From Lachnospiraceae bacterium (lineage in GTDB: Bacteria; Bacillota; Clostridia; Lachnospirales; Lachnospiraceae): a stretch of 64,000 bases of DNA. The notes under the pieces are model-generated. The model saw only the letters and a list, made by a program, of their open reading frames with translations, had not been told where the DNA came from and ran no database searches. A program made the translations under genes and the position numbers. This document shows, piece after piece, positions 52,631 to 61,928 of the stretch (positions within the stretch are counted from its first letter, which is position 1; every line of letters starts with the position of its first letter). The stretch spans positions 1,054,001 through 1,118,000 of the forward strand of contig JAKVNF010000001.1 in the NCBI GenBank assembly GCA_022483465.1, in the 5' to 3' direction.

Positions 52631-54229
52631 TCACTCTGCGTGCTCCCAGGCGAGAAGAAGCATGCCCTCTTTTCCCGGGAGGGAGACCTGCGTCCTGCCC
52701 GACGCGCCGCGAGAAAGCAGGGTGTCTGTCATCTCCCAGGTGTCCACGAGGCGGATGTCGTACTTCCTATCCCCGGGCAGATTTAAGAATGCGATGCAGG
52801 GGCAGTTGTGTGCAAAATACTGCAGGAAGACCTGCTCCCCCACGTGCCCCGCGCAGAGGCGGTTCCCGTCGAGAAAGCCTGCAAACTGCTCCTTTGGCAT
52901 GCGCGCAACCTGCCGCATGACCTCCGGGACCTCGGCCGCGCGGGCCGGATCCTGCATCTTCTCCAGGAGCTTCTCCTGGTCCATGGACGCATCCAGGGGA
53001 TCCGGCTCGGGATCACCGGGCAGGCTTTCCATCAGCGCGCGCAAAAAGGCGATGCGCCGAGGTGCCTCCCCGTGGAGCGTGCCGCCCTTGGCCCACCAGA
53101 GGATCGGGTCCGCCCCGGTCTTTCCGGAAAACCAAGCCTTGGCCTCCTCCCTTGTGAGGAAGGTCTCCCCGTGGGTTGCGTAGCCGCCAAGGACCGACGT
53201 CGTCCAGAAGCGGTGCAGAAGCTCCCGGGCCGTGATATTCCCCCAGTTGTAGGGGAGATTTCCCTCATAGGCGCACTCGTCGAAGAGGACCGGCTTGTGA
53301 TACCGCTCCTGATAGAGGGGCGTGCGCATGACCGCGCTGCTCTGCAGGCAGACGTGGGTGGTCGAGGGGTCCGAGAAGTCCCACTCGGTGATGCACTGGT
53401 GATTCGAGAGAAGGTGCCCGTAGGGGTCCTCCCTGCGAAGGAGGGCGGCAAAGTCCTTCCACCAGCTCCTGTCAAAGCGGTCCATCAGGTCGTACTCGTT
53501 GGCAAGGCTCCACCAGAGATTCGGGAAGGCGCAGAGCCGCCTTGCCGCATAGGAGAGGTAGGCAAGGCACTGGTTCTTTGTCATCGCGGCAAAGCCCCAG
53601 TGGTCATAGGGGTGGAACAGGATGAGATCCGCCTGGATGCCCAGCTGCCGAAGGCGCACAAGGTTTTTCTCCAGCATGTCCCACCAGCCATCGTCCGGAG
53701 CGGCAAAGTCAAAGCTTCCGTCCTCATTTCTTGCAAAGGGGAAGCGCTCCGGCTCCTCGTGGTTGAAGTCGTAGTACTTCGGGAAGAGGCAGAGCCGGAT
53801 CTTGTTGAAAGGGGAAGCTGCCAGCGTCCTATAGGTGGTTTCAAGGAGCGTCTGCCGCTGGTGGATCATCCCGTAGATCGTCGTCCCGACGCTGAAAAAC
53901 CGCGTCCCGTCCTCATAGGCAAGGTGGATGCCCTTTGCCTGCACCATGCCGTGCCGGCCGGGGTCCGCCGGCGCCACCTGGCAGGTCTCCTGAACCGGAT
54001 CCCCGCCGGGGACCTGGAACCGGACGGTCAGCGTCCCGGGCGCCTTGGGGTAATAGCGGATCGTGTAGCGGCCCGCGCCGCGGTAAAAGCCCTCCGCCTC
54101 TGTCGTCTGCGTGGTGCCGTCTTCTTTTGTGAGCACAAAGGTGCCGGGGAAGCTGACCCCGATGGGGGCGCTCTCTGGCACGGCTCCGTTCACGTTCCAC
54201 TCTGCTGTCTCATACTGTCTCAGGTTCAA
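52631..54229 (-). CDS. intracellular glycoside hydrolase (DUF5060/DUF4038/DUF5605)
   Basis: 532 residues, no signal peptide. An N-terminal Ig-like DUF5060 domain (about 1-90) is followed by a TIM-barrel DUF4038-type domain (about 100-400) and a small C-terminal DUF5605 domain (about 455-532). Candidate acid/base and nucleophile are the Glu residues in NLWWSLANEYDLMD and KPVLFDECAYEGNLPYNWG. Related barrels (GH140 group) cleave apiose side chains of rhamnogalacturonan-II; the sugar here is not known. It is 18 bp downstream of a broken paralogue on the same strand and belongs to the glycan operon. Confidence 0.82.
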   Translation of the reverse strand: MNLRQYETAEWNVNGAVPESAPIGVSFPGTFVLTKEDGTTQTTEAEGFYRGAGRYTIRYYPKAPGTLTVRFQVPGGDPVQETCQVAPADPGRHGMVQAKGIHLAYEDGTRFFSVGTTIYGMIHQRQTLLETTYRTLAASPFNKIRLCLFPKYYDFNHEEPERFPFARNEDGSFDFAAPDDGWWDMLEKNLVRLRQLGIQADLILFHPYDHWGFAAMTKNQCLAYLSYAARRLCAFPNLWWSLANEYDLMDRFDRSWWKDFAALLRREDPYGHLLSNHQCITEWDFSDPSTTHVCLQSSAVMRTPLYQERYHKPVLFDECAYEGNLPYNWGNITARELLHRFWTTSVLGGYATHGETFLTREEAKAWFSGKTGADPILWWAKGGTLHGEAPRRIAFLRALMESLPGDPEPDPLDASMDQEKLLEKMQDPARAAEVPEVMRQVARMPKEQFAGFLDGNRLCAGHVGEQVFLQYFAHNCPCIAFLNLPGDRKYDIRLVDTWEMTDTLLSRGASGRTQVSLPGKEGMLLLAWEHAE

Positions 54230-54247
54230 TGCTCGTTCTCCCTTCTG

Positions 54248-55784
54248 TCATTCCCTGACGGCAGGCACCAGGATATCCGGTGTCCCGGGAAGGGGTACGC
54301 TGATCTTCCCGGATGCGTGCTGCATGCAGCGGACTTCTCTCATCTGCCAGGTGTCCAGCACCCGAACGGTGTAGGCGGCGTTCCCGGGGAGGGAAAGCCG
54401 GCAGGAGGAGGGCTGATGCGCGCCAAAGTAGCGAAGATAGGCAAGATCCTCTGCCTGCCCTGCGATATCCCGGGCGCTGTCCTCAAAATCATGGTAGTCG
54501 CTGTCGGACATCGCGGCAAGGTCCCGCTGCACATCGGTCATCTTGCGCGCCTCCTCCGGGTCCAGGAGGCGCCTTTGCAGGACTTCCCGGTCATTGTCAT
54601 GGTCCAGCGGGCAGGGGTCGATGGGTCCCGAAAGGGACTCCAGGATGGTTTTGAGGTACGCGATCCGGGAAACAGCCTCGCCCCGGAGGGTCCCACCCTT
54701 GGCCCACCAGAGAACGGCGTCTGCGCCGCCGTCATCCGGCACCCCCCCCGCATCCTTTGGGGCAAGGAGGGTCTCCCCGTAGGAGACAAAGCCCCCCAGC
54801 ACATATCCCGTCCAGATGCGGCGCATCAGCTCGCGGCCGGTGAGATCTCCCCAGGCATAGGGGAGATCCCCCTCATATCCGCACTCGTCCACCACCACCG
54901 GCTTCCGGAAGCGGCGCCGGTAGGAGGGAATGCGGAAGGTGCGGATTGTCTGCAGGCACACGTGGGTCGTGTCCGGATTCTTGAAGTTCCACTCCGTGAT
55001 GCAGTGGTGATTGGAGAGAAGGTGCCCATAGGGTTCTCCCGGTGCAGGAGCGCCGCAAAGTCCGGCCACCAGGGCCTTTCAGAGTGGGTTACTCGTTGGC
55101 AAGGCTCCAACAGAGGTTCGGAAAGGCAGAGAGCCGCCTTGCCGCATAGGAGAGCGTGTCCTCACACTCCTTTTGGGTCATCGCGGCAAAGCCCCAGTGG
55201 TCATAGGGGTGGAACAGGATGAGATCCGCCTGGATGCCAAGATCCAAAAGGCGCCGGATCGTCTCCTCCAGCCGGCTTCAGAAGGCCTCATCCGGCATGG
55301 AGAAGTCAAAGCGCCCGTCCTGCCCCCGCACAAAGGGGAAGTGCTGCGGCTCCTCCCGGTTGTAGAAAAAGTACTCGGGAAAGAGGCAAAAGCGCACCTT
55401 GTGAAAGGGGGATGCGGCAAGCGACCGGAGAGTCTCTTCCAGAAGGTCCCGGGTCTGGTGCACCATGGCATAGGCGGGCGTCCCGACGGGGAGAAACCTT
55501 GTCCCATCCTCGAAGACAAAGGAGGTCCCCGAAGCCTTTGCCATGCCGTGGCGTCCCGTTGAAGCCGGGAGCACCTCCTCCCTGCCGGAAAGAAGGGCGC
55601 CCTTGGCGATAAGGGATGATGGCTTGGCCTCATAGGTCAGGGTGCCGCACGCCTCCGGCAGGAAGCGCACGCAGAAGGTGCCGGCTCCCCGGCAAAAGCC
55701 CTGCACCCGCTTTTTCGTCACCGCTTTATCCCGCTGCGCTGGCGTAAAGTTGGCACACAGGAATGCTGACTTCAAAGCACTCAT
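54248..55784 (-). pseudogene. decayed paralogue of the DUF5060/DUF4038/DUF5605 hydrolase
   Basis: The start ATG at 55784 overlaps the GH3 stop as ATGA, a translationally coupled arrangement. The frame follows the sibling as far as FDFSMPDEAF, where TGA (55278-55280) replaces the expected Trp codon. Beyond it the same frame continues SRLEETIRRLLDLGIQADLILF to NLCWSLANE, then another stop near 55088, and at least two frame changes before YGHLLSNHHCITEWNFKNPD at about 55040. The distal part (54248-55030) is open. Multiple lesions mean no enzyme is made. Confidence 0.88.
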
Positions 55785-58297
55785 ACTGCCGTGCCATCTG
55801 CTTCTCCCTCTCCGGAGACCTCTGTGATCCGGGCTTTCGCAAAGAACGCCCGATCCCGGCCCGCAATCACCTGGTCCTTCGTCACAAAATAGTTCCCCTG
55901 GAGTCGGATGTCCTCCGAGCTCGATCCCACGAGGACGCGGACCTCTCCGTGCTCGGTGAGAAAGCTCCCGTCAGGCTGCGCAAAGGCAAGCTGCGAGGGT
56001 GTGACCTCGAAGGCGACCTCCTTTTTCTCCCCGGGGCGAAGCGCCACCCGGGCAAAGCCGGCAAGCTCCATGACCGGTCGGGTACTGGAGGCAAAGACGT
56101 CTTTGAGATAGAGCTGCACGGTCTCCGTGCCGAAAGTCTCTCCGGTGTTCTCCACCGTGAACCGGACCGTGACCTGCTCCACTGGGCCCACCTTCTCCGG
56201 GGAGACCACAAGCCCCTCATAGGCAAACGTTGTGTAGGAGAGCCCCTGCCCGAAGTAGTAGCGCGGGCGGTGGGACATGTTGACATAGTCCGGAAAGCCC
56301 ACGGAGCTTCCCTGGTGCCAGCAGGATCCGTTCGAGTGGTTGTAGTAAACCGGGATCTGTCCGGCGCTCCTTGCGGTCGTCACCGGCATCTTTCCGGAGG
56401 GGTTCACAATGCCCCGCAGGATCCGGGAGACGGCCTCTGCGCCAAACTTTGCGGGGCTCCAGGCCTCCAGGATCGCATCGAGGGTCCGATCCGCCACATC
56501 GCTCGAGATCGGCCTGCCGTCGAAGTGGACACCGACCAGGGGCTTTCCGAGTGCCTTCACCTTCTCCAGGAAGGCGTCCTGGGCCGCCGGCAGGTTGATG
56601 TCGGTGGAGTCGACACCCTCTGCCATGGAGGCGATGGAGCAGGTGCCGTGCTTTCCGCCGAGGGTCAGGATCACCACATCCGCGTCTTGGCAGGCTTCCA
56701 GGGCAGCGGCAAAGCCGCTCTGGTCGTCCCCCGCGATGTAGTACCCGTGGGACCAGGTGATGACCGCATCCGGAAGGTCCTCCCGGAGCACCTCCACCAG
56801 GTTTTTGCAGTCCGGCGCGATGGTCTTTAAGACGGCGTCGAACTCCGGGGTCTCATCGAGCTGGATCTGGGTGCCGGGCACCTTCTCGTAGTTGCCGCCA
56901 AGCTGGCCGCTCTCCCCGACGCCTGCCGTGGAGTTGACCGCGGCGACCGCCCCCTCTGCCATGGAGAGGTGGGTGTATCCCCCGAACATGTCCCTGGCAT
57001 TTGCCGCATGGGGGCCGATCACGGCGATCCGAAGGCCCTTGCCCGTAAAGTGCGCGGGGTCCGCGCCGTTTCCGAGGCTCTTTGCCAGCGGCAGGATGCC
57101 GTCGTTTTTCAAAAGCACCATGGACTCCTCTGCCGACTGCAGGGAGAGGGCATCCGCCTCCTTATCGTTGAAGGCCCGGGCAAGGGTCTCCCCCTCCTCG
57201 GCAAAGGGATGCTCAAACAGCCCCATCCGGAACTTGGCCTCGAGGATGTTTTCCACCGCCCGGTCGAGGGCCTGCATGGCAGGGCTGTCCTTTCCCTGCA
57301 CGTCGAGAAGTTCCCGGAATTCTTTGCTTCCAAAGACCTCCCCGTCCGGGAGCTCGCAGTCCATGCCGCAGATCAGGCTCTGAAGTCCCGCCTCGGCAGC
57401 GGTCTCCCCGACGCACTGGACGCCGTGGATGTTTCCCACTGCGCCGTAGTCGGAGATCACGCACCCGGAAAAGCCCATCTTCTCCCGCAGCAGGTCATGC
57501 AGGATCTTCTTCGATGCGGAGGACGGCTCCCCGGCGATGCTGTTGTAGCAGGGCATCACGCCGCGCAGGTTGGAGAGACGGATCGCCGCCTGAAAGGGCT
57601 TGCCATAGATCTCCAAAAGCAGTGCGTCCCCAGCATCCGTGTTGGCGCCGTGAATGCCGCCCTGGGAGCCGTGGAAGCCGAGGAAGTGCTTGGCGCAGGC
57701 GTCAGCATGGCGGCCCGCCGCCTCGGTCTCCTGAATGCCCGCGGTGAAGGCAGCTCCCATCGCGCTGGCCAGGGTCGGATCCTCCCCATAGGGTTCCCCC
57801 TGCCGCCCCATCCTGGAATCCCGGGAGATGTCGAGGACCGGCGCCAGGATCTCGGTGATACCCGCGGTCAGCTCCTGGGCCGCGACCTTCTGTGCGATCT
57901 TCTTCTCCAGCACCGGGTCAAAGGAGGCACCCCGGGCGATGCCGGCGGGGTAGTTGGTGGAGTCCTGGATGAAGGGACCGCAGATGCCCTCCATGTGGAA
58001 GGTGGCGGGGATGTGGTGGGGGCTCTTCTCCATGATCTTCTTCTGGAGGTCCCGCTGGAACTGCGCGCACTCCTTTGTCGTTTTCATCTGCCGCTCAAAG
58101 AGCGTGGAGACATGGCCGATGCCATACGCATAGCACTGCTCGTAGGCCGTTTTCCGCTCCGGGGTTGCCTCGGCAAGCGCTTGGGGAAATCCCCACATGC
58201 CCCGCACCTGGGCGAGCTTTTCCTCCAGGGAGAGTTCCCCAAGGAGCGCCTCGGCGCGCTCTCTCGGCGTAAGATTCGTGTTTTCGTATGCCTTCAT
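55781..58297 (-). CDS. bglX: GH3-family beta-glucosidase/beta-xylosidase
   Basis: 838 residues from 58297 (MKAYENTNLTPRERAEALLG), preceded by CGGAGGATGGCA; an earlier in-frame ATG lacks a site. N-terminal barrel: EAL-GELSLEEKLAQVRG, DISRDSRMGRQGEPYGEDPTLASAMG, CAKHFLGFHGSQGG and the nucleophile Asp in SGCVISDYGAVGNIHGV. The C-terminal alpha/beta sandwich carries SAEESMVLLKNDGILPLA, and a fibronectin-like domain ends the protein. No signal peptide, so it hydrolyses imported beta-linked disaccharides. Its stop overlaps the start of the next (broken) gene by 4 bp. The esterase gene is 85 bp upstream on the same strand. Confidence 0.9.
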   Translation of the reverse strand: MKAYENTNLTPRERAEALLGELSLEEKLAQVRGMWGFPQALAEATPERKTAYEQCYAYGIGHVSTLFERQMKTTKECAQFQRDLQKKIMEKSPHHIPATFHMEGICGPFIQDSTNYPAGIARGASFDPVLEKKIAQKVAAQELTAGITEILAPVLDISRDSRMGRQGEPYGEDPTLASAMGAAFTAGIQETEAAGRHADACAKHFLGFHGSQGGIHGANTDAGDALLLEIYGKPFQAAIRLSNLRGVMPCYNSIAGEPSSASKKILHDLLREKMGFSGCVISDYGAVGNIHGVQCVGETAAEAGLQSLICGMDCELPDGEVFGSKEFRELLDVQGKDSPAMQALDRAVENILEAKFRMGLFEHPFAEEGETLARAFNDKEADALSLQSAEESMVLLKNDGILPLAKSLGNGADPAHFTGKGLRIAVIGPHAANARDMFGGYTHLSMAEGAVAAVNSTAGVGESGQLGGNYEKVPGTQIQLDETPEFDAVLKTIAPDCKNLVEVLREDLPDAVITWSHGYYIAGDDQSGFAAALEACQDADVVILTLGGKHGTCSIASMAEGVDSTDINLPAAQDAFLEKVKALGKPLVGVHFDGRPISSDVADRTLDAILEAWSPAKFGAEAVSRILRGIVNPSGKMPVTTARSAGQIPVYYNHSNGSCWHQGSSVGFPDYVNMSHRPRYYFGQGLSYTTFAYEGLVVSPEKVGPVEQVTVRFTVENTGETFGTETVQLYLKDVFASSTRPVMELAGFARVALRPGEKKEVAFEVTPSQLAFAQPDGSFLTEHGEVRVLVGSSSEDIRLQGNYFVTKDQVIAGRDRAFFAKARITEVSGEGEADGTAV

Positions 58298-58382
58298 TGC
58301 CATCCTCCGTTTCCGCAGCTGGACTGTGCTGATGTTTTCTTTGCCCGGTGTGGACAACGTGCTCCGCCTTCCAGGTCTTTTG

Positions 58383-60458
58383 TTATTCCTCTACGATGAC
58401 GCGCACCCGCGCCAGGTTTCGGATCCTGGTGAAGGGATCCTTCGGATTTCCATCCCGCTGGGACATGACGCGCACCGCGGCAAAGTGGGTGCCGGGCGTC
58501 TCATAGCAGTGGGTCACCCGGGACTGGGCGGCGCCGCCCTCCATCACCTGGAGCGCTCCCTCCACCGGGAAATAGGTGGCATTTGCGTTGACATCCGCCT
58601 CCGGATCCTCCGAGAAGTCAAAGGCAAGCGAGGTGACCGCACCAGCCCCATCGGGGACCTGTGCCCTGGCCGTAAAGGTGATGGGCTCTCCCACCTTTGC
58701 GTGGACGCAGCTGCTCTCCTTCTCGTTTCTTGCCGTGTACCCGGTCATTTCGACCACCGGCTGCATGCCGCGGCGCTCCTTTGCACTCTGGGGGACCTGG
58801 ATCTGTCCCTTCTCATAGGTGTAATTCGTCGCGGGAAGCGGCTCTTTTCCCTGCTCCACCCAGGCGGTCAGATCCAGGAGGATCTGGTAGAGCTGTCCCA
58901 GGTAGTTGGTGATGTAGGGAGTCTCCAGGCCGTTGGTGTCCCCGTGGAGGGCGCGGTCAAAGTAGTAGAGGCGGAATGCCGCCCCGTTGCCTGCCCGCTC
59001 CACGGTCTGCCGGTACCAGTCCCCGCACCAGGGGGTGGTCGACTCATCCATCAGGCACTGGGAGACGATGACCTTGCCCTGGATCTGTCCGTCCTGCACC
59101 GTCCCGGTGCCGGTGAAGGAGTATCCCATCACCTCGTCCCGCTGGGGGATCTTCTCCTGCCGGATCTCATCCCAGGCGTGGAAGGCCGGATCGTCCGGCA
59201 CCTGATGGCGGTAGTAGCTCTGCACCGCCAGGTAGTCGGAGTTGTCAAAGTGGACAAGGTCCCCGGGCGCTGCCTTCTGCAGCGTCTCCCGGATGTCCTT
59301 TTCCGAGACCCCAAAGGAGGGCGCAATCAGGGCGCAGTTTCCGACAAAGTGTGCCAGCTGAATCGGCGCGCGGCCGGCGGCATCGCCGTCCCGGAAGGTG
59401 ATCTGGGTGCCGTCCGTATAGCCATCCTCCGGCACCGGGACATGGTCGAGCTCGACCCAGCAGCCCTCTGCGCTGCTGAGGAGCTTGTGCCAGGCATCGT
59501 CCACGCCATTCTCCCCCTTGGGCGCGCTCTTTGCGCCGGAGGCATCCGGCACATGGATCCGCACCACTTTGGCATCAAAGAGGACCCGGTCCCGCTTTGT
59601 GGACAGGATGCCCGAATAGCCCTCATACCCGGGCTTTGTCCAGAAGTCGGTAAAGTACGAGGGATCCTTTCCCTTCACGCCGGGAAGCAGCACCGGGAGC
59701 GAGCCGGCATCGAACTTTCCGTGGGCCTCGAGGAACCAGGCCCGGGGCGGAAAGCCCATCTGGGTCAGCTCATGCAGGCCCTCCTGCTGCTCTTTGGAAA
59801 GGCCCTGCATGGGATCGCCGCTGCCGCCCGCGTCCAGCGCGTCCACGATGGTGCCGAAGGCGCCGCGCAGAAGCCGCTCGCCCTGCACGTGCATGCAGAT
59901 CGTGTTGGGAAGGGAGGCCGGGGAGCCGATGACATAGGGGGCTGCCCCGTCCCAGGCATCGGTATTCTCGATGCAGGCCATGGCCTTGTATCCGCCGCCG
60001 CTGCCGCCGTAGACATAGCCGTAGGGCCTCTTGTCCGTGCCGTAGTAGCGCATGGCGATCTGTCTGCCGTACTCGGCGGCCGCCGCACTGGTCTTCCAGA
60101 CCAGGGTGTCATCTTTCTTTGCGCCGAAGGCACTGGAAGAGGCCATGTTGCTCTCGACCTCATAGTAGCCGTGCACCAGGGCGAACAGAATCCGGTCCTT
60201 CTCCCCGGTCAGCCCCATCGAGGCATCCTCCTCGTCCGGCCCCGGGAACGGGCTCAGATACTGCAGAAAGTGGCCGCCGTAGTTCTCCTTTTTCGGAAGG
60301 CAGAGTATGAATTTCAGTGCCGTGCCGGCGCAGTGGGCGTGCACGTAGTGATAGGGGACAGCCGTCCCGTCCGGCAGGCTTCTGGTTCTCTCCTCTTCCC
60401 GGTCCAGCACAACCTCCCGATAGACCGGATCCTCCAGCACGTGATAGATCTTTTTCAT
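58383..60458 (-). CDS. tannase/feruloyl-esterase-like alpha/beta hydrolase
   Basis: 691 residues from 60458 (MKKIYHVLEDPVYREVVL), preceded by GCAGAGGAGGCGCAA. YGYVYGGSGGGYKAMACIENTDAWDGAAPYVIGSP contains the nucleophile-elbow Ser (GGSGGG). A long insertion follows, and HVPVPEDGYTDG and the late YYFDRALHGDTNGLETPYITNYLGQLYQIL may hold the acid and His. Domain order resembles tannase and feruloyl esterases, which remove aromatic or acetyl esters from plant glycans. No signal peptide is seen, so it is probably intracellular. It is the first gene of the minus-strand operon, divergent from the AraC gene across about 255 bp that should hold both promoters. Family assignment is moderate. Confidence 0.68.
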   Translation of the reverse strand: MKKIYHVLEDPVYREVVLDREEERTRSLPDGTAVPYHYVHAHCAGTALKFILCLPKKENYGGHFLQYLSPFPGPDEEDASMGLTGEKDRILFALVHGYYEVESNMASSSAFGAKKDDTLVWKTSAAAAEYGRQIAMRYYGTDKRPYGYVYGGSGGGYKAMACIENTDAWDGAAPYVIGSPASLPNTICMHVQGERLLRGAFGTIVDALDAGGSGDPMQGLSKEQQEGLHELTQMGFPPRAWFLEAHGKFDAGSLPVLLPGVKGKDPSYFTDFWTKPGYEGYSGILSTKRDRVLFDAKVVRIHVPDASGAKSAPKGENGVDDAWHKLLSSAEGCWVELDHVPVPEDGYTDGTQITFRDGDAAGRAPIQLAHFVGNCALIAPSFGVSEKDIRETLQKAAPGDLVHFDNSDYLAVQSYYRHQVPDDPAFHAWDEIRQEKIPQRDEVMGYSFTGTGTVQDGQIQGKVIVSQCLMDESTTPWCGDWYRQTVERAGNGAAFRLYYFDRALHGDTNGLETPYITNYLGQLYQILLDLTAWVEQGKEPLPATNYTYEKGQIQVPQSAKERRGMQPVVEMTGYTARNEKESSCVHAKVGEPITFTARAQVPDGAGAVTSLAFDFSEDPEADVNANATYFPVEGALQVMEGGAAQSRVTHCYETPGTHFAAVRVMSQRDGNPKDPFTRIRNLARVRVIVEE

Positions 60459-60713
60459 TTGCGCCTCCTCTGCTTTTCCGCACAAGTTCCTGCTTTTTCT
60501 CTATCATAAAAAAAGGAACCCGGAACGCGTATGTCCGGATTCGCCAGGATCGGTACGATTTCGCTCTCTTTGGTTTGGAAGGGAATGGGTTTTGCTCCTT
60601 CCCTTTATTTCTGCATTCCGCACTTTTGTCGTGTTTCTGCACTTTCTGCCTGTTCGTTTTCTGTCCCTTCTGCTAGACTGAACAGAGGGGCAGCTGTCCC
60701 CGGGAGGGCACAC

Positions 60714-61910
60714 ATGTATTCGAAAAAGGTCCTGGAGAATCTCACAAACATGGCCATGGCGGGGATCCTGGCCACTGACAGCACAGGCAGGGTTCTCTTT
60801 GGCGGCAGCCCCTCCGAACCCCTCTACCGCAAGGCGGATCTTCGGCAGCTCCTCATCGTGAAGCGGCGCGGGCAGGACTTCCCCGCCCTTTTGTATGAGG
60901 AGCCGGGGATCTTCTGGGCCAGCTTCTTTGACGGGGACTGCTATTACCTCTCCGGCCCCGTCAGCACCGTGCATCTGGACCTCCTCGCCCAGCACCGGTT
61001 CTACCGCAAGTACAACATCCCGGCCCCCGAGGAGCGCAAGCTCTCCTACCTGCCGCTGAACCGGTACCTCTCCACCGTCGCCGTCATCGCGGCGGTCCTC
61101 GAGGGAAACCGGGAGCTGGACGTGGGGGCGCTGCTTGCCGGGAACGGGATTGCCGCGCCCAAAGAGGAGGAGGCTTCCGCCCAAAATGCGCAGCTGCCGG
61201 ACCCGGAGCAGACGGAAGGGTACCACCACACCTACCGGGATGAGAAAATCCTGGCGGACTACGTGCAGAAGGGGGATTTGGACGGCGCCCTGGCCTACAA
61301 CAAGATGATGCTCGAGAACGCGGGGCGCGTCGCGGGAAAGAGCGCCCTCCAGCCCTACAACATGGCCGTCATCGCGATCACCCTGAACACCCGGGCGGCG
61401 CTGGAGGCGGGGGTGTCCCCGGACCGGGCCTACGGCCTGAGTGACTACTACCTGCAGCAGCTCGACCCCTCCCTTCCCGCCCTGGAGCAGCAGCGGCTCG
61501 TCCGAAGCGAGCTCACCGAGATCGTGAAGATGTGCCAGGAGCTCAATGCCAGAAGGAACTACTCCAACTACGTGGAGGCCGCAAAGTCCTACGTCGCCCG
61601 GCACTACCGGGAGAAGGTCTCCATCGAGACCGTGGCGGAGGGGCTTGGCATCAGCACCGGCTACCTCTCCCGGCTCTTCCACAGCCAGGAGGGCCTTCCC
61701 TTTCAGCGCTATGTCGTCCGGTTCCGGGTGGAGCGCGCCGCCAACCTGCTGAAGTTCTCCGACTCCTCCCTGGCGGAGATCGGCTCCTACGTGGGCTTTC
61801 CCTCCCAGAGCTACTTCACCGAGCGCTTTCGGCAGGAGATGGGGCTGACTCCCAGGGAATACCGGAACCGCTACCAGCCGGCGGAATTCAAAAACAGGTC
61901 CGGACAGTGA
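60714..61910 (+). CDS. AraC-family regulator of the glycan locus
   Basis: 398 residues from 60714 (MYSKKVLENLTNM), preceded by CGGGAGGGCACAC. The N-terminal about 290 residues form a sensing region without a cupin signature. The C-terminal AraC domain (about 295-395) has KVSIETVAEGLGISTGYLSRLFHSQEG and ADSSLAEIGSYVGFPSQSYFTERFRQEMGLTPREYRNRY-type helices (here SDSSLAEIGSYVGF). It has the same overall plan as the IS-split AraC protein at 13969-17350; both sit beside a GPH symporter. It probably activates the divergent esterase-GH3-DUF5605 operon and possibly the convergent symporter. Confidence 0.9.
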   Translation: MYSKKVLENLTNMAMAGILATDSTGRVLFGGSPSEPLYRKADLRQLLIVKRRGQDFPALLYEEPGIFWASFFDGDCYYLSGPVSTVHLDLLAQHRFYRKYNIPAPEERKLSYLPLNRYLSTVAVIAAVLEGNRELDVGALLAGNGIAAPKEEEASAQNAQLPDPEQTEGYHHTYRDEKILADYVQKGDLDGALAYNKMMLENAGRVAGKSALQPYNMAVIAITLNTRAALEAGVSPDRAYGLSDYYLQQLDPSLPALEQQRLVRSELTEIVKMCQELNARRNYSNYVEAAKSYVARHYREKVSIETVAEGLGISTGYLSRLFHSQEGLPFQRYVVRFRVERAANLLKFSDSSLAEIGSYVGFPSQSYFTERFRQEMGLTPREYRNRYQPAEFKNRSGQ

Positions 61911-61924
61911 TCTGCCCGGACCTG
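61890..61924 (-). terminator. terminator of the GPH symporter, inside the araC end
   Basis: CAGGTCCGGACAG (61895-61907) pairs with CTGCCCGGACCTG (61912-61924), one mismatch, loop TGAT; on the minus strand five T follow. The stop codon of the plus-strand AraC gene lies in the loop, so both convergent genes share it. Confidence 0.85.
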
Positions 61925-61928
61925 CCGC

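Noticed and set aside
52808-55222. 804-codon plus-strand frame across the DUF5605 genes
   Set aside because: Crosses two minus-strand genes and their spacer; no start signal.
55278-55280. In-frame TGA at a Trp position, possible stop-codon reassignment or selenocysteine
   Set aside because: Other genes use TGA as a normal stop, no SECIS-like structure was evident, and the same gene has further stops and frameshifts.
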